Origin: Sipunculus nudus | Taxonomy: Eukaryota > Annelida > Sipuncula > Golfingiida > Sipunculidae | Direction of reading: 5' to 3' | Assembly: GCA_026874595.1 (NCBI GenBank) | Contig: CM049316.1 | Location: 12,516,839-12,580,838 of the forward strand | DNA: 64,000 nt | Shown here: in pieces, positions 25,831-38,184 of the stretch | How positions within the stretch are numbered: the first letter of the stretch is position 1 | Layout: the number at the start of each line of letters is the position of its first letter | Notes under the pieces: generated by a model | What the model saw: the letters and a program-made list of their open reading frames with translations, nothing else | What the model was told of the DNA's origin: nothing | Database searches by the model: none | Made by a program: the position numbers and the translations under genes

Positions 25831-28800
25831 AAGAACATGCTCAGCATGGTCCCCACACCTGACTTTGGTGATGGAGAGTTCCTACTTCTAATAACGGTAA
25901 GCACAAGGAAATGTCAGACCCTCGTACAGCTTGCCTGCAGGTGGTATAGGATGGCCACCTCGGATTTTAAATGTGCTGAAGTCAGATCTGGTAATCACCG
26001 CTGCCACAGTTACATTGATGAACATATCAATAATAAAAGGATGAATCAGCCTCATGGTCTTAAACAATGAGTAAAGTATTTCTTTTCGTTTGTGGTAGCG
26101 TATATTTTGTGAAATGTTTGAAATAATATGATATAAGGTTAAGTTATTGGAAGCAGTTCAAACTTCATTTAAAAATTCTCATTCTTGATGTAATATTGTA
26201 TCTTATTCTCTATACAGCACTGAAACTGATAATTTAGATATGTTTAATATGAGTCCCAGACTTGCATTTTCTTGATTTAAACAGCATGTAGATATAGGAT
26301 GCATGCTTAATAAAAAAAGTATGCAACATAAGCTCTCATAAATTATGACAATTCACTGATTTTCAGTATGTTCCAGTGTAAAAGTACAAAGGGAAGCAAG
26401 CACATTGAAGTCATAATAAAGATAAAGAATGAGACACATTATTCGACTAAATAGCTTGTCTGTGATTTCTATACCATAAGTTTCCCTAAGCATGATTGGT
26501 CAGATGCCTTGTCACATTAAGCTCAGATTTTATGGAGTCCAGTCTCTCTTATAGATAACTATTTCTTTTAGCCAGGAATGTTGTAATACCCTTTGAATGC
26601 TGGCCATATCCAGGATCAGTTGTCCTAATCACATTGAGCTGGACTAAATGGAACATTAAAAAAGCTCAGCTTGTTCAAAAAGTGAGGCTATTAACAACAA
26701 AAGTACATCAGATATAGCTGCATACAAAGACCACTTTAGCAGAAGAAACCAGATCTGTCAGACCCATAACATATTTTATCTGTTTATTTAAAACAGATTT
26801 TTAATATGTTTGTCATCAAACAAATTTTGGTTGAAATCATGGTTTCCTGGAATTGATAATTTTGGAAACAGATGAGGTTTGCCATACCTGACATGTCCAA
26901 AAGCCATCACTGGTGAAGCACACAATTATTTTTGTTTGTTTTATATATGAGGGATTGACTTTTTGTGATATTCAGTTTTACAGTGTTTTGAGAGGTTGCA
27001 TTTTGGTAATCTCACCACATAGTAATGTAGACAGAGTATATCTATTATTATATGAATTATTTAAGTAATGCAAAGTCTCAAAGATTTTATGAAGACCCGA
27101 GGGGGGCATTGAAGAAGTGGAAATCTTTGCTTTTTATTGAAAAATAATATAAAAGATCTGAGAGTCTTTATAATGTCCATCTTAGATTTATGAGAACATA
27201 AAACTTAAAAGATTTGATATATTATTTATAATTTTGTTTTTTGGTGCCAGACGAATGGATAACAGACACAATATATTACAGACTTTTCAACTCTGTATAT
27301 AATAAATGGTCGCCTAATTCACAAAGGTTTAATTTTCATGAAAATATTCCCACAGGTGAATGTCACAAATTTGAAACCCACACAAACAAAAAGCCAAGCA
27401 CAGTATATATTAGTGGTCACAGTCAGTTGTAAAATTATATTAGATGATTGAAAGATAAAAAATGACCAAAGATTGATTATTATTTTTTTAATGTACCATT
27501 TTCAGTACCATGAATTATGCTGTATAGAATTCTGCCTAATATATCGACAAAGTAAATACCATCTAACATGTACATTGCACTAAAAAGTTATGCTAGTGGC
27601 CGGGTTTTTGACACTAAGTTCACAAGGTTAAAGTTTATGCTGATTGCTGTTTTGTGTCCTAACTTTCTTAAATCTCTGACAGAATTAGAATATTTTATCT
27701 GGATAACATGACTTCCATAGATGTGCACACAAATCATTTGTGATCAATTATGCAAAATTGTAATCCAATTTAATCATTTAATTTAATCATAATTTTATGA
27801 AAGAAAACTACCAATCATTGATATATTTGGCACTGGTTTTCATGTGGTGCACATGCATCTGTTACTGGATGCTACGTCACAAAATATACAACCATTCCCC
27901 AACCTAGATATGTTATAAATGCCAGGGACATTGGCATTTCGTGGTGAACCTGCCATTGAACATCAAGCCACCTGTGCCAACTGTTCAGAGTGAAATATAC
28001 AGGTTTGAAATGTGCAAGTCCATCATTTCATCTCCCAGCGTGTGACTGAAATGTACAAGCGTCTCTGGCAGACGTCACAAGTCAACCAGTGCTTTAAAAC
28101 TTTATGACACACTGCGGGTAGCCAGCCTGATATAACGCACTACCAGTGACCAAACAAAGCAGCTACCCTCATCTTAATTTTTACTGTAACAATCCAAAGA
28201 AATGCTTTTCATATTAGGGTTTAAGATTTATTAAATACCATGCAAATCTCACTAAAATTTACCCCCTAAACCTAGAGAGAAACCCAACTGTAACAGAACT
28301 GACATGAATGCATAAAGATTAAATGAAAATTCATGGACAGCAGGTGGAAACTAATTACATTATTATCCTTTTACATTGTTTTACTAGAGTCTGTGCTACC
28401 AACCATGTTTGAAATGACTGTATGAAGTCTAAATGTGCATATACCGATCCTAGTTCAAATCATGTAAGTATATATAAAATATAGGTTCATCTTGGCATAT
28501 TAAAGCTCAGATTTACAGCTTGATTACAGTAAAAAATTCTCATAAAAGAGAGGCGATGACTTCATTTCACTATTTTGCCCCAAACTGGCAAAAACTTAAA
28601 TTACATTTTTCACTTTAAAAGAGTTTATTGAAAGTAATGGAAAATATTGATCTCAGGACATGCTTATTGGCACACCACTAGTATAAATATATGTCTATGT
28701 AATATGAAAAATCCAATGAACACAATCTTGAAATCAGCAGATTGATGACAATCAAACAAAGTAAGGCTCTGTGGTCAATCATCAATGATGTGTCCTGAAT

Positions 28801-29290
28801 TCCATTTCCTGTCTAGATTTATGCTGATTATTGTGACCTCAGGTCACCCCACCACGCAGAGAGAAAAGCCTGTGTGGTCGCCAGGCATGAAATCATTGTC
28901 AGTGGGGTTTTATATGGTGATTCTTCTTACAGTAATTATATTGATTTATCCGTACCCAAACATGGGGAAAAAGTGGAAGTCACGTAAAACTCTGCACGTT
29001 ATGGCATGAATTACAAAACAAATTATATAAGACTGTCAGAATTATAAAAAAAATTATCAGACATTGATGATTGATTCCTTTATAGGGTATGTTTTTGTTG
29101 GCTGTGGCTCATGGTCATTGCATGTACAGTTTACCTAACATAGTGTCTCATGAACATGTATAAATTGTCAGTTGTAATTGTATATATAAACAGTACACCA
29201 ATGTACTTACAGTGTGATACATAAGTACAGACAATTTCTTCTTTTATAATTAAAGCAGTCACAGTCATTTAGTGATTATGAGATTCACTG
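25831..29290. other. AT-rich DNA, no gene seen
   Basis: Frames at 25837-26070, 27241-27432 and 28785-29009 are short and unrecognisable. A 7-bp inverted repeat (AATGCCA/TGGCATT) sits near 27920. No element ends detected. Confidence 0.45.
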
Positions 29291-29503
29291 ACCACACAAT
29301 TAAGGTGTCTTTAATTATATTGATAATATATATCCTCCAGTGGCCTTCACTGTGTACTTGCAAGATATTTTTCTTCTTTAATATCTCAGAATTCAGATTG
29401 TTATTCAGATTGTTGTACAGGGTAAACTTGGGTTGTTTTATATTGAAAGACCACCAGGCCCTTGCTACAAAGAGAGCTGATTGATTCCAAAGGTGTTTTA
29501 ACA
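29291..29503 (+). repeat. duplicated segment D, copy 1 (213 bp)
   Basis: Nearly identical to 29888-30088. The only length difference is a 12-bp tandem duplication (ATTCAGATTGTT twice) present here. The paired short frames on both strands in each copy are shadows of the duplication. Confidence 0.9.
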
Positions 29504-29825
29504 TGTAAGAATTTCTCATCTCATACTGTCTGATAGTTTTTTTGTGATTTCATGGGCAGTCATTGATAAAAATTGGTTGACCTCTACCGATAAATCAACT
29601 GAATAAATTGGTTCTATTTCTGACTATATACAGATCTGTACATCATCTTAACTAGTATACAGGCCTACATGTCTGCTAATTTATTTGATAATTCTATCAC
29701 CTTTATGTGTAATCATAGATTTTATTAGAGTTTGCTTGCATGAATAAATGAAAGCATACATATCCTCATCACAGAGCCTATGTCATTTACAAAACTCTGT
29801 AATCCATTGAGACTGCAAGATGATT

Positions 29826-30161
29826 GATCTGATTGTTTTGTGCCAATCGACCAGTTGTTGGTTATAACCGATCAGTTGCCTATCACTACCACACAATCAA
29901 GTTGTCTTTATTCATATTGATAATATATATCCTCCAGTGGCCTTCACTGTGTACTTGCAAGATGTTTTTCTTCTTTAATATCTCAGAATTCAGATTGTTG
30001 TACAGGGTAAACTTGGGTTGTTTTATATTGAAAGACCAACAGGCCCTTGCTACAAAGAGAGCTGATTGATTCCAAAGGTGTTTTAACACGATCGATGATC
30101 TGATTGTTTTGCGCCAGTCGACCAGTCGTTGGTTATAATTGATCAGTTGCCCATCACTACC
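29826..30161 (+). repeat. segment D copy 2 flanked by 65-bp direct repeats R
   Basis: R-left is 29826-29890 and R-right is 30097-30161. Both start GATCTGATTGTTTTG and end TATCACTACC or CATCACTACC, with about five differences. Between them lies the second copy of segment D (29888-30088, 201 bp). Copy 1 of D has no R beside it. This looks like D inserted with a very long target duplication, or a partial tandem R-D unit. Confidence 0.8.
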
Positions 30162-30267
30162 GTCTAACTACATTTATGACAAAGAACTTGCAGTAACATT
30201 ACTAACAAGTAGGTTAGTTACATAATGAGTATGTTATACACTAGACCTGGACAAAATGGGCAAGTTG

Positions 30268-30349
30268 AGCCAAAAAAAAGGTATAATTCTCAGAAATCAG
30301 TGTGGGAATGCAGCAGTGCCTGAGAACCTTCCCTTTTATTTTTTTGGCC
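30268..30349. mobile_element. Harbinger-type MITE remnant, family 2
   Basis: Both ends of the family are present (AGCC plus an A-run plus GGTATAATTCTCAG, and GTGCCTGAGAACC...GGCC), but only about 80 bp lie between the outer edges. This is an internally deleted copy of the family seen at 52830, 59098 and 62025. The flanks are TTG-like on the left and CTTA on the right, so the duplication is not clean. Confidence 0.6.
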
Positions 30350-30945
30350 CTTATGGTGTTTGTTATGCAAGAGCTCTACAGATAGGAATTAATTTGAATT
30401 ACACCCACCCATACCAGATGACTGTAAAATATTTCCATGTTCCAAGTGACATGACAAGATCCTCTCTTTAATTCAGAAACCATAGAGGAAATTCTCTACC
30501 AGTCTTATTGTAAATAAATAATTAGTAAGTAAACCCATGTGTAGGAAAGTAAAAAGTAAATGGGCTACACAAAGTAAAATGGGTTATGTAACCCTAGATT
30601 GCTCAATCTGCTGAAGGATTACTCAGATTTCTAATTTGTAAAGGTTTGTGTCAGCTTTCCCTTAATTGCATTTCTGTCTTGACCATCAGGTAAGTTGTGG
30701 CAAACTTTGCTGCCACATGTTATTGAGGTTTTATTTTATCATACATTTTACTTCTTTAGAAAGTCTGTCATTCTCAGTGAATAACATTTATTTATAATTG
30801 TTTGTAGACCAGGTCAGGACAGATAAACTGTTATGTTACGTACCTTACCTTCCCTGACTGCAGTAATGTAAAATCAGAAAGTTTGTTGGACCCTGGATTG
30901 CAAATCATTAGGCTGAAGCACCATGTAACCATAGCATGATTGTTT
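30350..30945. other. AT-rich DNA, no gene seen
   Basis: Nothing supported between the MITE remnant and the next element. Confidence 0.5.
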
Positions 30946-32606
30946 TTATGCCCCCGCCACAAAGTGGCCGGGGCATATAGTTTTACCCATGTCCGTCATT
31001 CCGTCCTTCCGTCATTCCGAAATCAAACAGTTGTATGGACTTTTTTTCGCAATGCCTGCAGATATTGGCCTGATTTTTGGTGTGTGAGCAGATTCGCGTT
31101 TCGTCCCGGTTGACCTACTTTTGACCGTTTTACGGCTCCTAAACTTAGAAATTTTCATGAAAAATATGAAATTTCATGACAAATACACATGTACGGACTT
31201 TTTTTCGCAGTGCCTGCAGATGTTGGCCTGATTTTTTTGGTGTGTGGACAGATATAGACCAGTTACAGATCGAGTTCACGTTTCGTCCCGGTTGACCTAC
31301 TTTTGACCGTTTTACGGCTCCTAAACTTAGAAATTTTCATGAAAAATAGAAATATTCATGACAGATACACATGTATGGACTTTTTTCGCAATGCCTGCAG
31401 ATATTGGCCTGATTTTTGGTGTGTGGGCAGATATAGACGAGTTACAGATCCAGTTCACGTTTCATCCCGGTTGACCTACTTTTGACCGTTTTACGGCTCC
31501 TAAACTTAGAAAATTTCATGAAAAATAGAAATATTCATGACAAATACACATGTACAGACTTTTTTTCGCAATGCCTGCAGATATTGGCCTAATTTTTGGT
31601 GTGTGGGCAGATATAGACCAGTTACAGATCGAGTTCGCGTTTCGTCCCGGTCGACATACTTTTGACCGTTTTAAGGCTCCTGAACATAGAAAATTTCATG
31701 AAAAATATGAAATTTCATGACAAATACACATGTACGGACCTTTTTTGGCAATGCTTGCAGATATTGGCCTGATTTTTGGTGTTGGCAGATATTGACCAGT
31801 TACAGATGGAGTTCGCATTTCGTCCCGGTTGACCTACTTTTGACAGTTTTACGGCTCCTGAACATAGAAAATTTCATGTAAAATATATATTTTCATGACA
31901 AATACACTTGTACAGACTTTTCTTCACAATACCTGCAGATATTGGCCTGATTTTTGGTGTGTGGGCAGATAATGACCAGTTACAGATCAAGTTCACGTTT
32001 TGTCCCAGTTGACCTATTTTTGACCGTTTGACGGTGCTCTAACATAGAAAATTTCATTAAAAGGTGCACATGTATGGACTTTTTTTTGCAGTGCCTGCAG
32101 ATTCAGGCCTGATTTTTGGTGTGTAGCCAGATAATGACCAGTTACAGATCGAGTTCTTGTTTTGTCTCAGTTGACCTTCTTTTGACCATTTGACTGCTCC
32201 TGAACATAGAAAGTTTCATGAAAAATATAAATTTTCATAACAAATGCATATGTACTGACTTTTTTGTTCTGATAATGACAGTTACAGATTGAGTTTGCGT
32301 TTCATCCCGGTTGACCTACTTTTGATTATTTTACGGCTCCTAAACATAGAAAATTTCATGAAAGACAGAAATTTTTATGGAAAATGCACATGTATGGACT
32401 TTTTTTCACAATGCCTGCATATATTGGCATGATTTTTGGTGTGTTGCTTGATAATGACCCGTTACAGATCTAGTTTGCATTTTGCCCTTGTTGACCTACT
32501 TTTGACCATACGATACCTCCTGAACTTAAAAAATTTTCCAAATTTTACAAATGTTTCTAATTTGCCCAAGGCGGGGGCATTCGTGTCGTTCCGACACATT
32601 TAGTTT
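30946..32606 (+). mobile_element. ATGCCCCCGCC-family rolling-circle-like element with 180-bp core array
   Basis: The 5' hairpin pairs ATGCCCCCGCC with GGCCGGGGCAT (30948-30976). The inverse, GGCGGGGGCAT, lies at 32570-32580. A perfect 6-bp stem (GTGTCG, loop TTC, CGACAC, 32583-32597) then precedes ATTTAGTTT. The core is about nine tandem units. GCAATGCCTGCAGATATTGG recurs at exactly 180-bp spacing (31381, 31561, 31741), with shorter or damaged units at both ends. No protein is encoded. The 60-codon frame at 31303-31485 is one array unit read through. Confidence 0.8.
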
Positions 32607-33070
32607 CCAAATGTTTTTTTGAATAAATGATAAGGAATATGCTTCATTTGCAAAGTTACATATGAAATCACTAACTAAAAATATTAAGATAATTTTGTTT
32701 TCTTTTAATTTTTGTATAGTTAATCACCACTCAGCTCCTTTTTCTTTGAAATATCTGAGGTTTTTCCTGTGTGTGTGATTATACAGTCAAGTTGTAATTG
32801 TACAGTGTCTGTGTCCAACATACTTGATTACCCCAAGAGAAATGACAAAGGACTAAAGACCTTGGATGCAGATTGGCCTTGGAAACACTTTTGAAAGATA
32901 CCTTTATCAAAATGAAAAGTTTGCGCCTGCTTTGCTGCAACCATGCAGCAAAGCAGCAGAAACTCAATGGACTGCAAGAAAAGTGTGCATGAAGGCTGCA
33001 GGATGTGTGCTGCTGAAAGGGTGCAGGAAGAGGGCTGCGAGAAGTGAGCTGGATGAGGCGGCAGGAAGGC
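32607..33070. other. left flank of the 22-bp minisatellite, with perfect 12-bp hairpin
   Basis: CTGCTTTGCTGC (32927-32938) and GCAGCAAAGCAG (32945-32956) form a perfect 12-bp stem with a 6-base loop. From there to the array, GCAG- and GCTGC-rich sequence looks like decayed array units. No gene seen. Confidence 0.7.
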
Positions 33071-33913
33071 TGCAGCAAGGGTGCTGCAGGTTTACAGCAA
33101 GGTTGCTGCAGGAATACAGCAAGGTTGCACCATATATACAGCAAGGTTGCAGCTGGTATACAGCAAGGTTGCAGCTGGTATACAGCAAGGTAGCAGCTGG
33201 TATACAGCAAGGTTGCAGCTGGTATACAGCAAGGTTGCAGGAGGTATACAGCAAGTTTGCAGCAGGCAGACAGCAAGGTTGCAGCTGGTATACAGCAAGG
33301 TTGCCGCTGGTATACAGCAAGGTTGCAGCTGGTATACAGCAAGGTTGCAGGAGGTATACGGCAAGTTTGCAGCAGGCAGACAGCAAGGTTGCAGCTGGTA
33401 TACAGCAAGGTTGCAGCTGGTATACAGCAAGGTTGCAGTAGGAAGACAGCAATGTTGCAGCAGGTATACAGCAAGGTTGCAGCTGGTATACAGCAGGTTG
33501 CAGTAGGAAGACAGCAAGGTTGCAGCAGGTATACAGCAAGGTTGCAGCAGGTATACAGCAAGGTTGCAGCAGGTAGACAGCAAGGTTGCAGCTAGTATAC
33601 AGCAAGGTTGCAGTTGGAAGACAGCGAGGTTGCAGCAGGTAGACAGCAAGGTTGCAGCTGGTATACAGCAGGTTGCAGTAGGAAGACAGCAAGGTTGCAG
33701 CAGGTAGACAGCAAGGTTGCAGCAGGAATCCAGCAAGGTTGCACGAGGTAGACAAGAAGTTTGCAGCAGGTATACAACAAGGTTGCAGCAGTTAGAAAGC
33801 AAGGTTACAGCAGGTAGACAGCAAGGTTACAGCAGGTAGACAGCAAGGTTGCAGCAGGTAGACAGCAAGGTTACAGCAGGTAGACAGCAAGGTTACAGCA
33901 GGTAGACAGCAAA
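33071..33913 (+). repeat. 22-bp minisatellite, about 38 units
   Basis: Units follow GCAGCTGGTATACAGCAAGG plus TT. Variants (CAGGTAGACAG, AGTAGGAAGACAG, AGGAGGTATACAG) are interspersed. A five-unit block starting at 33237 is repeated at 33347, a 110-bp higher-order duplication. Because 22 is not divisible by 3 and the unit is free of stops in most frames, every frame on both strands stays open. That creates spurious frames of up to 263 codons (minus) and 191 codons (plus) with 22-residue periodicity. No protein is proposed. Confidence 0.95.
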
Positions 33914-34561
33914 GCACCAGGAGAACATTATTAAGGGTGTGCTGATGAGCAGGGCTGCAGGGAGCCTACAGCATGTGTGCAGCAACATAGGTTGTGGTAA
34001 GCCTGCATCAAGGTTGCCACAAACTTAATTTGCATGGCATTTTGTGACTTTGTTGCAAGGTTGCTGCAAAGCTGCAGGAAGTTTACAGCAACAGTGCATG
34101 GCAAGCTTGATTTTTGCTAAGGGTACTTCATTAAATATGTCTAAAAAGGTTTATAAAATGATTACATGAAAATAATACAAGATTTTAAAGTAAAACTAAC
34201 TTTTGTGTTTATGAAAACAAACAGTTATGAACATGTTAAGTTGATATTAACAAGCATGAACTGACTTTGGTATTATATAAAGTGATGGCTATATAGACCT
34301 AATCATTATACGCTAAACAATATCCACTTGAGATTTGCTTTGCTTCATTTCAAGGCTGACATATTGATACCGAGCATAACTGTGCTAGAAATGATAAACT
34401 ATTTGAAATGTTTATTCAAATCAGAGGTTTCTTATCAGAATATCAGCAGCCCAGGAGGAGGATTTTATCAGCTTTATACCAGGATGGTAGTTTAAATGGA
34501 AATTAAAAAAATACTTGTATACCCTGTCTCTAGATCATCAATGTAGATTCTGACTATAATA
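33914..34561. other. right flank of the minisatellite and AT-rich DNA
   Basis: GCTGCAGG- and GTTGCAAGG-rich text up to about 34110 looks like decayed array units or the other end of an element that carried the array. The rest is featureless. Confidence 0.5.
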
Positions 34562-34760
34562 GAGTCATGGTGTAGTAATTTAATAAAGTCACAGTGTAGT
34601 TATTGAATTTAGTTATGGTGTAGGTATACTAATTATAGTCACAGTGTAGTTAATATAATATAGCTTTGGTGTACCGGTAATCACTTGATTTAGGTCATAG
34701 TGTAGTTATTTTGTATTGTTATGGTATAGCTGCTAAATATACTGACATTGTAGTTATTCA
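34562..34760 (+). repeat. degenerate 25-bp minisatellite, about 8 units
   Basis: GTCACAGTGTAGTTATT-like units recur with TGTAG at 34571, 34595, 34619, 34645, (34670), 34701 and 34749. Spacing is mostly 24-26 bp, with 31 once. Confidence 0.7.
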
Positions 34761-35529
34761 ATATTCCCATGATTAAGCTGGCTTTAAGTGGTCGGCTCAG
34801 GGCTCTAAATTGCCAAAAATAGCCACCAGGCATTGGGGTCCGGCAACACAGAAAATGTGCCGGACCTCCAAAGATTTTACCGCACCCCACTTTTGCATTA
34901 AAAAAAAAAATCCTCATTTTGGCTCTTCCTTTTAAATTTATTACTTGTATTGGTAAGAATTGTATTGTTTTATATGACTCGTTAAGAAATATGTAATCAC
35001 AGAATCTGATTTTAGCCCCATCATGCTCCTTATTTTCTTTTTAGAGGCTCTTTTTAGTCTGCCTGAACCTTTTTAATGTGCAACCTAAACCACACTTCCC
35101 TTATTTTTCTTGAGTAGCCAGATAATAAAGGGCCACCACATTTCATGGAAGTAATCTCTAACGAATGTCACATGCCATTACTTACAAGGTCGGTCACGCT
35201 GGAAGATTTCCATGTTGTATCAACTAAAGTCAAATGAGATTTAAGCAAAGAGAAAAGTTTTACCAAATTATCAAGCAGAGCCTGCGCGGTGAAGGGTATT
35301 AGACGTTGTTTTATTTAATGCCTCAATCCCCCCAAATAATTCAAATATTGTGGTACACACTGAAAGGTTAACGGAACAGCCAAATGGCGTAGCATGCCTG
35401 CAGTTGTCTCTAATGCCTCGCAGACAGATTCTTGATGACAGTTGAAGCATTCTTCACTGAAATTTCCCACAAATTCTTATTTTATGACGCAGATTGAATA
35501 ATAGCGTATTTGTTCCCCTTTCCATTTTT

Positions 35530-38184
35530 AGCTCAGCTGACTATAAGTCATCTGAGCTATAGTCGTGGTCCATTGTCCGTCGTCTGTCCGTCTGTCCGTC
35601 CGTCCGTCCGTCCGTCCGTCCGTCCGTCCGTCCGTCCGTCCGTAGATGTGGCACGTTTTGAAACCGTAAGACCTAGGAATCCAAAATTTGGCATAATGTT
35701 AGATGTCCCCAAGATCTCCTACCAAGCCGAAAACTGGGTCTTTGCAACTTCGTTCCTTTGAGAAATTAAGGAAAAACCTCAATTTTTTATTAAAAACCTA
35801 TTTTCACACTTCAGGACTGCCTAATATCAAAACCACTCATCTGTTTTTCCTCATATTTACCATAAATATTTCTCTATATAGTTCCTATGTACATGCCAGA
35901 AATTATGTCTGTATTATTTAATTTAAAAAAGTTATGGGCCCAAACATAATGCATTTTGTAAAAAATCAGGAAAGATATATGATCACTTAACACAAAAAAT
36001 TTTAAAGCTATTGACCTTTTTTCCAGTAATATAACTTTAATTAATCAAAATTAAATTGTATACCCAAAATTAGATGAAAATCTTTTAAATTTTCTAAAAT
36101 ATTAATAAAAATAAAAAATTGGTACCTTAAATTTTGCCCAACTTTGACCATGGCACGTTTTTTTCCTGTAAGTACTGTGGATTTAATTTTCACAGCATGT
36201 TTTTGTTAGCATTTCAACTGTTAACACCAAAAATTTGAAACCAGTTGATCAAAAACTGTAGATTTTAATAAGTTTTTTCAAGCACCATGTAACATATTGT
36301 TTACATCAAGCTAGTGTTATGCAGTTTGCAAGAGCTCAGCTCCCCAGCTTCAGCTCTTGTTCCTTAAATTCGGCATACAGTAAGATGTCTCCAAAATCCC
36401 CTACCATGCCAAGAATTTGGTCACTAGGACTTAATACCTTCGAGATATTAATGAAAAACTTCATTTTTCCATTAAAAACCCATTGTTACACTTCAAGACT
36501 GCCTAATATCAAAACCACTGATCTGACTTTAATCATAAATAATATAGATATTTTTCATTCTCTATGCACATGCCAGAATGATGTCAGTATTGCGTAATTG
36601 TTTTAAGTTATTGGCCCAAACATAATGCACTTTGTAAAAAATCAATAAATATATTTACTCCCTTAACGAGGGCATTGCTGAAGCTAGAGATTTTTTTGTC
36701 AGGGATGTAACATTATTTAATCAAGATTCAATTGAATACCCAAAATTAGTTCTGAATTTTTCAAATTTTATAAGTTATTAGTATAAATATAAAATTAGTA
36801 CCTTAAATTTTGCCCAACTGTGACCATGGCACGTTTGTGTCCTGTGAGCACTGTTGATATAATTTTCATATCATGCACACATTAGGATTTCAGCTTTTTA
36901 GTTTAGAAAGCTGAAAGAAATTGGCCAAAAATTGTAGCTTTTATTAATGTTTTTATGAGACCCTGTCAGACTTTGGCTCTCTCCAGCCCCTCTTGAGTCA
37001 CCTGTATGTTGACCTTGTTGACCTTTCATCAAATTATGCACGCTTGAGGCGAGGCATACAGGAATCCAGGCAGCTTATGGCCAGCCACAGTTGATCCAGG
37101 TGTCCAACCCAACTCATCTAGTAGTTTTAACCAACAACATAACAATAAACAATAAATTAATAAATTTTTATTGGTTTTTAATAACAAGTTAAAGAAAAAT
37201 AGAAAAGGAATTTGTTAGTTTATAATAACAGGAAATTAACTTGCAGTTACTGATGATATAAGAATCTTGTATCGATGGGTAGAATGTCACATATTCCAAA
37301 TAACACCATGCAGTCACCTATGGCATTTTTCAGTTCAATTTTAATGATAAAGAAGTAAATCATATTATTCATTACTAATCATTAGGGATCATATGAAGGA
37401 AATTAATGATAGGCAAAGATGCAGTTGATAATATTAATCTAGATTCCTACTGTGTCTAGTGTGTACATTGATGTGAAATTAGTCCAAAATGAATTTTTTA
37501 CAGTTATTTTTTAATATAAATAAAAGCTATAAAACCAGGTACTTATGATCATTATTTAAATGTGTGAATTTTGTATATTCTGGATTCTCAACATCATTGG
37601 TTGGTGAAACTGAATAAATACCAGACATGGTGCGAATACTTTGTAATTGTATTTAAATACGAATATGATTTTGTACTCCATTATAAAATTTCTTGCATAA
37701 AGAATAGGAATTCAGGTAAAAATGAAAGTATATGAATACTCGTGCAAATACTTTTAAAATGTATTCATGAATGCATTCATGAATATATTCTTTAATATTA
37801 TTTTAATAATCATATCAGTTATATTTCATTTTAAAAAATCATATGATTCTCTTATTATTTTTTATAAAAATTATATTTGGGACAATATTTGTAATTTTTT
37901 TTAATAAATAGTTAAACTCTTTTATTATATGTTCTGCTTATAAGTTATATGGCCAAGTCAAAATCTGTGTGACAATAGTACTCCATTCGTTAATAAAATA
38001 AATGAAATCAATCCTCTTCCCTGTCTCCAAAGGTACTATCAAAATCATACATAAGCTAAACAACAACAACTCATAATACAGCTTATATTTATTACCACAC
38101 AAAACCAGCATGTGCCTCATTTCTAAATAATATTTTTTTATCATATATAACAGCTGAGCGTCGTGACCCATAGGTCCCTTGTTT
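35530..38184 (+). mobile_element. AGCTCAGCTGAC-family rolling-circle-like element, copy b
   Basis: The 5' hairpin AGCTCAGCTGAC / GTCATCTGAGCT is intact, followed by the longest GTCC microsatellite of the family. Two diverged units follow (GACTGCCTAATATC at 35815 and 36497, 682 bp apart). Near the 3' end CAGCTGAGCGTCGTGACCCA (38151-38170) leads into AGGTCCCTTGTTT. The stretch 37000-38140 does not align clearly with copy a, so the middle has been replaced or has diverged. It sits inside the hAT-like element. Confidence 0.65.
35594..35642 (+). repeat. (GTCC)n microsatellite
   Basis: About 12 uninterrupted GTCC units directly after the 5' hairpin of copy b. The other copies have shorter versions in the same place. 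Confidence 0.95.

Noticed and set aside
32779-33802. Long frames of 191-263 codons with 22-residue periodicity on both strands
   Set aside because: They are translations of the 22-bp minisatellite, and six frames are open at once. A real gene would favour one.
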